The notes under the pieces are model-generated. The model had not been told where the DNA came from and did not search any database. It was given only the letters and a program-made list of their open reading frames with translations. Below are positions 6,042 to 6,920 of a stretch of DNA of 6,920 nucleotides, piece after piece; the stretch's first letter is position 1, and each line of letters starts with the position of its first letter. This stretch comes from CAVDRM01 sp963626285 (GTDB lineage: Bacteria; Bacillota; Clostridia; Christensenellales; Aristaeellaceae). Location: contig CAVFWQ010000098.1 in the NCBI GenBank assembly GCA_963626285.1, positions 1-6,920 on the forward strand, in the 5' to 3' direction. The position numbers and the translations under genes are program-made.

Positions 6042-6737
6042 GTGGAGCTGCCTGCTTGGAAAATGCGCGAGACCGGTAAGGATTATGCTCTGCGCGTTCT
6101 GAAGGAAAACATCATCCATCTGCGGCTTCCGCCCGGCAGCATGCTCAGCGAGAACGAGCTGGCGCTGCAGCTCAGCCTCAGCCGGACGCCTGTCCGCGAG
6201 GCGCTGCAGGCCTTAAGCAAGATCAAACTGGTGGAAATTTACCCCCAGCGAGGGAGCGCCGTTGCCCTGATTGACTATGACCTCATTGAAGAGGCGTGCT
6301 TCATGCGTCATGTGCTGGAATGCGCGGTGGTCAGGCGGGCGGGCGAGCGTATGCAGCCGGAGCAGCTTCAGGCCATCGGCAACAACGTGGCGCTGCAGGA
6401 ATATTACCTGAAAACGGACGCGCCGGAGGATGCTTTGGAAGGCCTGTGGATGCTGGACAACGAGTTCCACCACCTTCTGTTTTCCGCCGCTCACATGGAG
6501 CAGACATGGCAGATGATGACCGACTTCACCGTACATTTCGACCGCGTCCGCAACATGTCCCTGACGGCGGTCAAGAACAACAAAAATGTCGCCGACCACC
6601 GCGCCATCTACGAGGCGCTGAAGTACGGCGATACGGAACGGGCGCACGCTGTCCTCAGCGACCATCTTTCCCGTTACAAGGTGGATGAAGCCGCCCTCCG
6701 CGCCAGCTATCCGGAAAGTTACTTCAAGCAAAAATAA
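6042..6737 (+). CDS. GntR-family transcriptional regulator, FadR subfamily (FCD domain)
   Basis: This is a cytoplasmic DNA-binding regulator, probably the repressor of this operon. The winged helix-turn-helix covers about 10-78, with PPGSMLSENELA (30-41), the recognition helix SRTPVREALQAL (47-58) and the wing PQRGSAVALI (68-77). The FCD ligand domain covers about 84-212. D139 and H143 (LDNEFHH), H186 (ADHRAIY) and H208 (SDHLSRY) fit the D-x3-H...H...H pattern that binds a metal, which in this subfamily helps hold a small carboxylate. The full length of 231 residues is normal. It is the last gene, 24 bases after uxuB with no promoter of its own, so it is likely autoregulated through the palindrome at 203-220. 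The inducer is probably a pathway acid such as fructuronate or mannonate. UxuR/ExuR-like function is inferred from context. Confidence 0.92.
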   Translation: MELPAWKMRETGKDYALRVLKENIIHLRLPPGSMLSENELALQLSLSRTPVREALQALSKIKLVEIYPQRGSAVALIDYDLIEEACFMRHVLECAVVRRAGERMQPEQLQAIGNNVALQEYYLKTDAPEDALEGLWMLDNEFHHLLFSAAHMEQTWQMMTDFTVHFDRVRNMSLTAVKNNKNVADHRAIYEALKYGDTERAHAVLSDHLSRYKVDEAALRASYPESYFKQK

Positions 6738-6755
6738 ACCTCTTGTCTATGCAGA

Positions 6756-6792
6756 CGGACTGCCGTGCAGCTGTGCGGCAGCCCGTTTCATT
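6756..6792 (+). terminator. Intrinsic terminator of the operon
   Basis: CTGCCG (6760-6765) pairs with CGGCAG (6776-6781). The stem extends outward past one A/C mismatch by CGG (6756-6758) with CCG (6783-6785). TTTCATT (6786-6792) follows. It lies 18 bases after the regulator's stop codon. The U-tract is short and interrupted, so termination may be incomplete and helped by the next hairpin. Confidence 0.6.
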
Positions 6793-6835
6793 GTATTCCG
6801 AAAATCCCGTCATAGCGGCGGGTTTCGGAATACAA
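6791..6835. repeat. 13-bp inverted repeat with inner stem and no U-tract
   Basis: TTGTATTCCGAAA (6791-6803) and TTTCGGAATACAA (6823-6835) are exact reverse complements. Inside them CCCG (6806-6809) pairs with CGGG (6819-6822), giving 17 pairs with a two-base bulge. Neither strand has a run of T after the stem (AAACAG on plus, TGAAAC on minus), so it is not a standard terminator. A 3'-end stability hairpin, a back-up for the terminator before it, or a protein-binding site are possible. Confidence 0.65.
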
Positions 6836-6864
6836 AAACAGCAGGAGTTTTTTCTCCTGCTGTT
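6834..6864 (-). terminator. Minus-strand intrinsic terminator (distal of two)
   Basis: AACAGCAGGAG (6837-6847) pairs perfectly with CTCCTGCTGTT (6854-6864) around six T. Read on the minus strand, the stem is followed by a T run from the A bases at 6834-6838, the outermost two of which also pair. On the plus strand the sequence after the stem is not U-rich. This therefore ends transcripts entering from the right. Confidence 0.7.
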
Positions 6865-6881
6865 GCATTGTCGCTTCAGCG

Positions 6882-6910
6882 AAAAAAGAAAACCACCAGC
6901 AGAGCTGGTG
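6882..6910 (-). terminator. Minus-strand intrinsic terminator (proximal of two)
   Basis: CACCAGC (6894-6900) pairs with GCTGGTG (6904-6910) around AGA. On the minus strand the stem is followed by GTTTTCTTTTTT, a long U-tract. It points to a convergent minus-strand gene ending just beyond the right edge. The terminator at 6834-6864 would catch its readthrough. Confidence 0.75.
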
Positions 6911-6920
6911 AGAGGGAAAA

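Noticed and set aside
6042..6737. Separate promoter for the regulator gene
   Set aside because: The gap after uxuB is only 24 bases and contains just the ribosome binding site; cotranscription is the simpler reading.

Overview
The window is one complete, single-direction catabolic operon with its promoter and its 3' boundary. The likely source is a Firmicutes/Clostridia-type bacterium, perhaps from gut or rumen. Reasons: strong AGGAGG-type ribosome binding sites, GC-rich coding sequence next to a very AT-rich promoter, a sigma-A-like promoter with an extended -10, intrinsic terminators, and gene families typical of hexuronate users. The genus cannot be read from the sequence.

Layout. Positions 1-316 hold no convincing gene. 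They carry a regulatory region: an 11-bp-period direct repeat (183-202), an 18-bp near-perfect palindrome (203-220) overlapping the -35 box, an extended -10 promoter (214-242), and a 13-bp leader hairpin (254-290). Six plus-strand genes follow: dctP (317-1309), dctQ (1469-2026), dctM (2023-3318), uxuA (3331-4407), uxuB (4404-6017) and a GntR/FCD regulator (6042-6737). dctQ/dctM and uxuA/uxuB overlap by ATGA. The only sizeable gap, dctP to dctQ, holds a terminator-like hairpin suited to giving more binding protein than membrane protein. Beyond the regulator lie about 155 bp of successive inverted repeats: a plus-strand terminator, a 13-bp palindromic element with no U-tract, and two terminators reading on the minus strand. 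The last two imply a convergent gene just past the right edge.

How it works together. The TRAP transporter DctPQM would import a hexuronate or aldonate by cation symport. UxuB interconverts D-fructuronate and D-mannonate, and UxuA dehydrates D-mannonate to 2-keto-3-deoxy-D-gluconate. The last gene encodes a FadR-type, metal-containing FCD repressor, the natural candidate to bind the palindrome over the -35 box and release it when a pathway intermediate binds. Uronate isomerase (uxaC), KDG kinase (kdgK) and KDPG aldolase (kdgA) are absent here and must be elsewhere if the pathway is complete. The imported compound therefore cannot be fixed: glucuronate, fructuronate and mannonate all fit.

The genes belong to known families. 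The less ordinary signals are regulatory or structural: the promoter architecture, a perfect 23-bp palindrome inside the start of uxuB, and the hairpin cluster at the 3' end. No wholly new system is evident.
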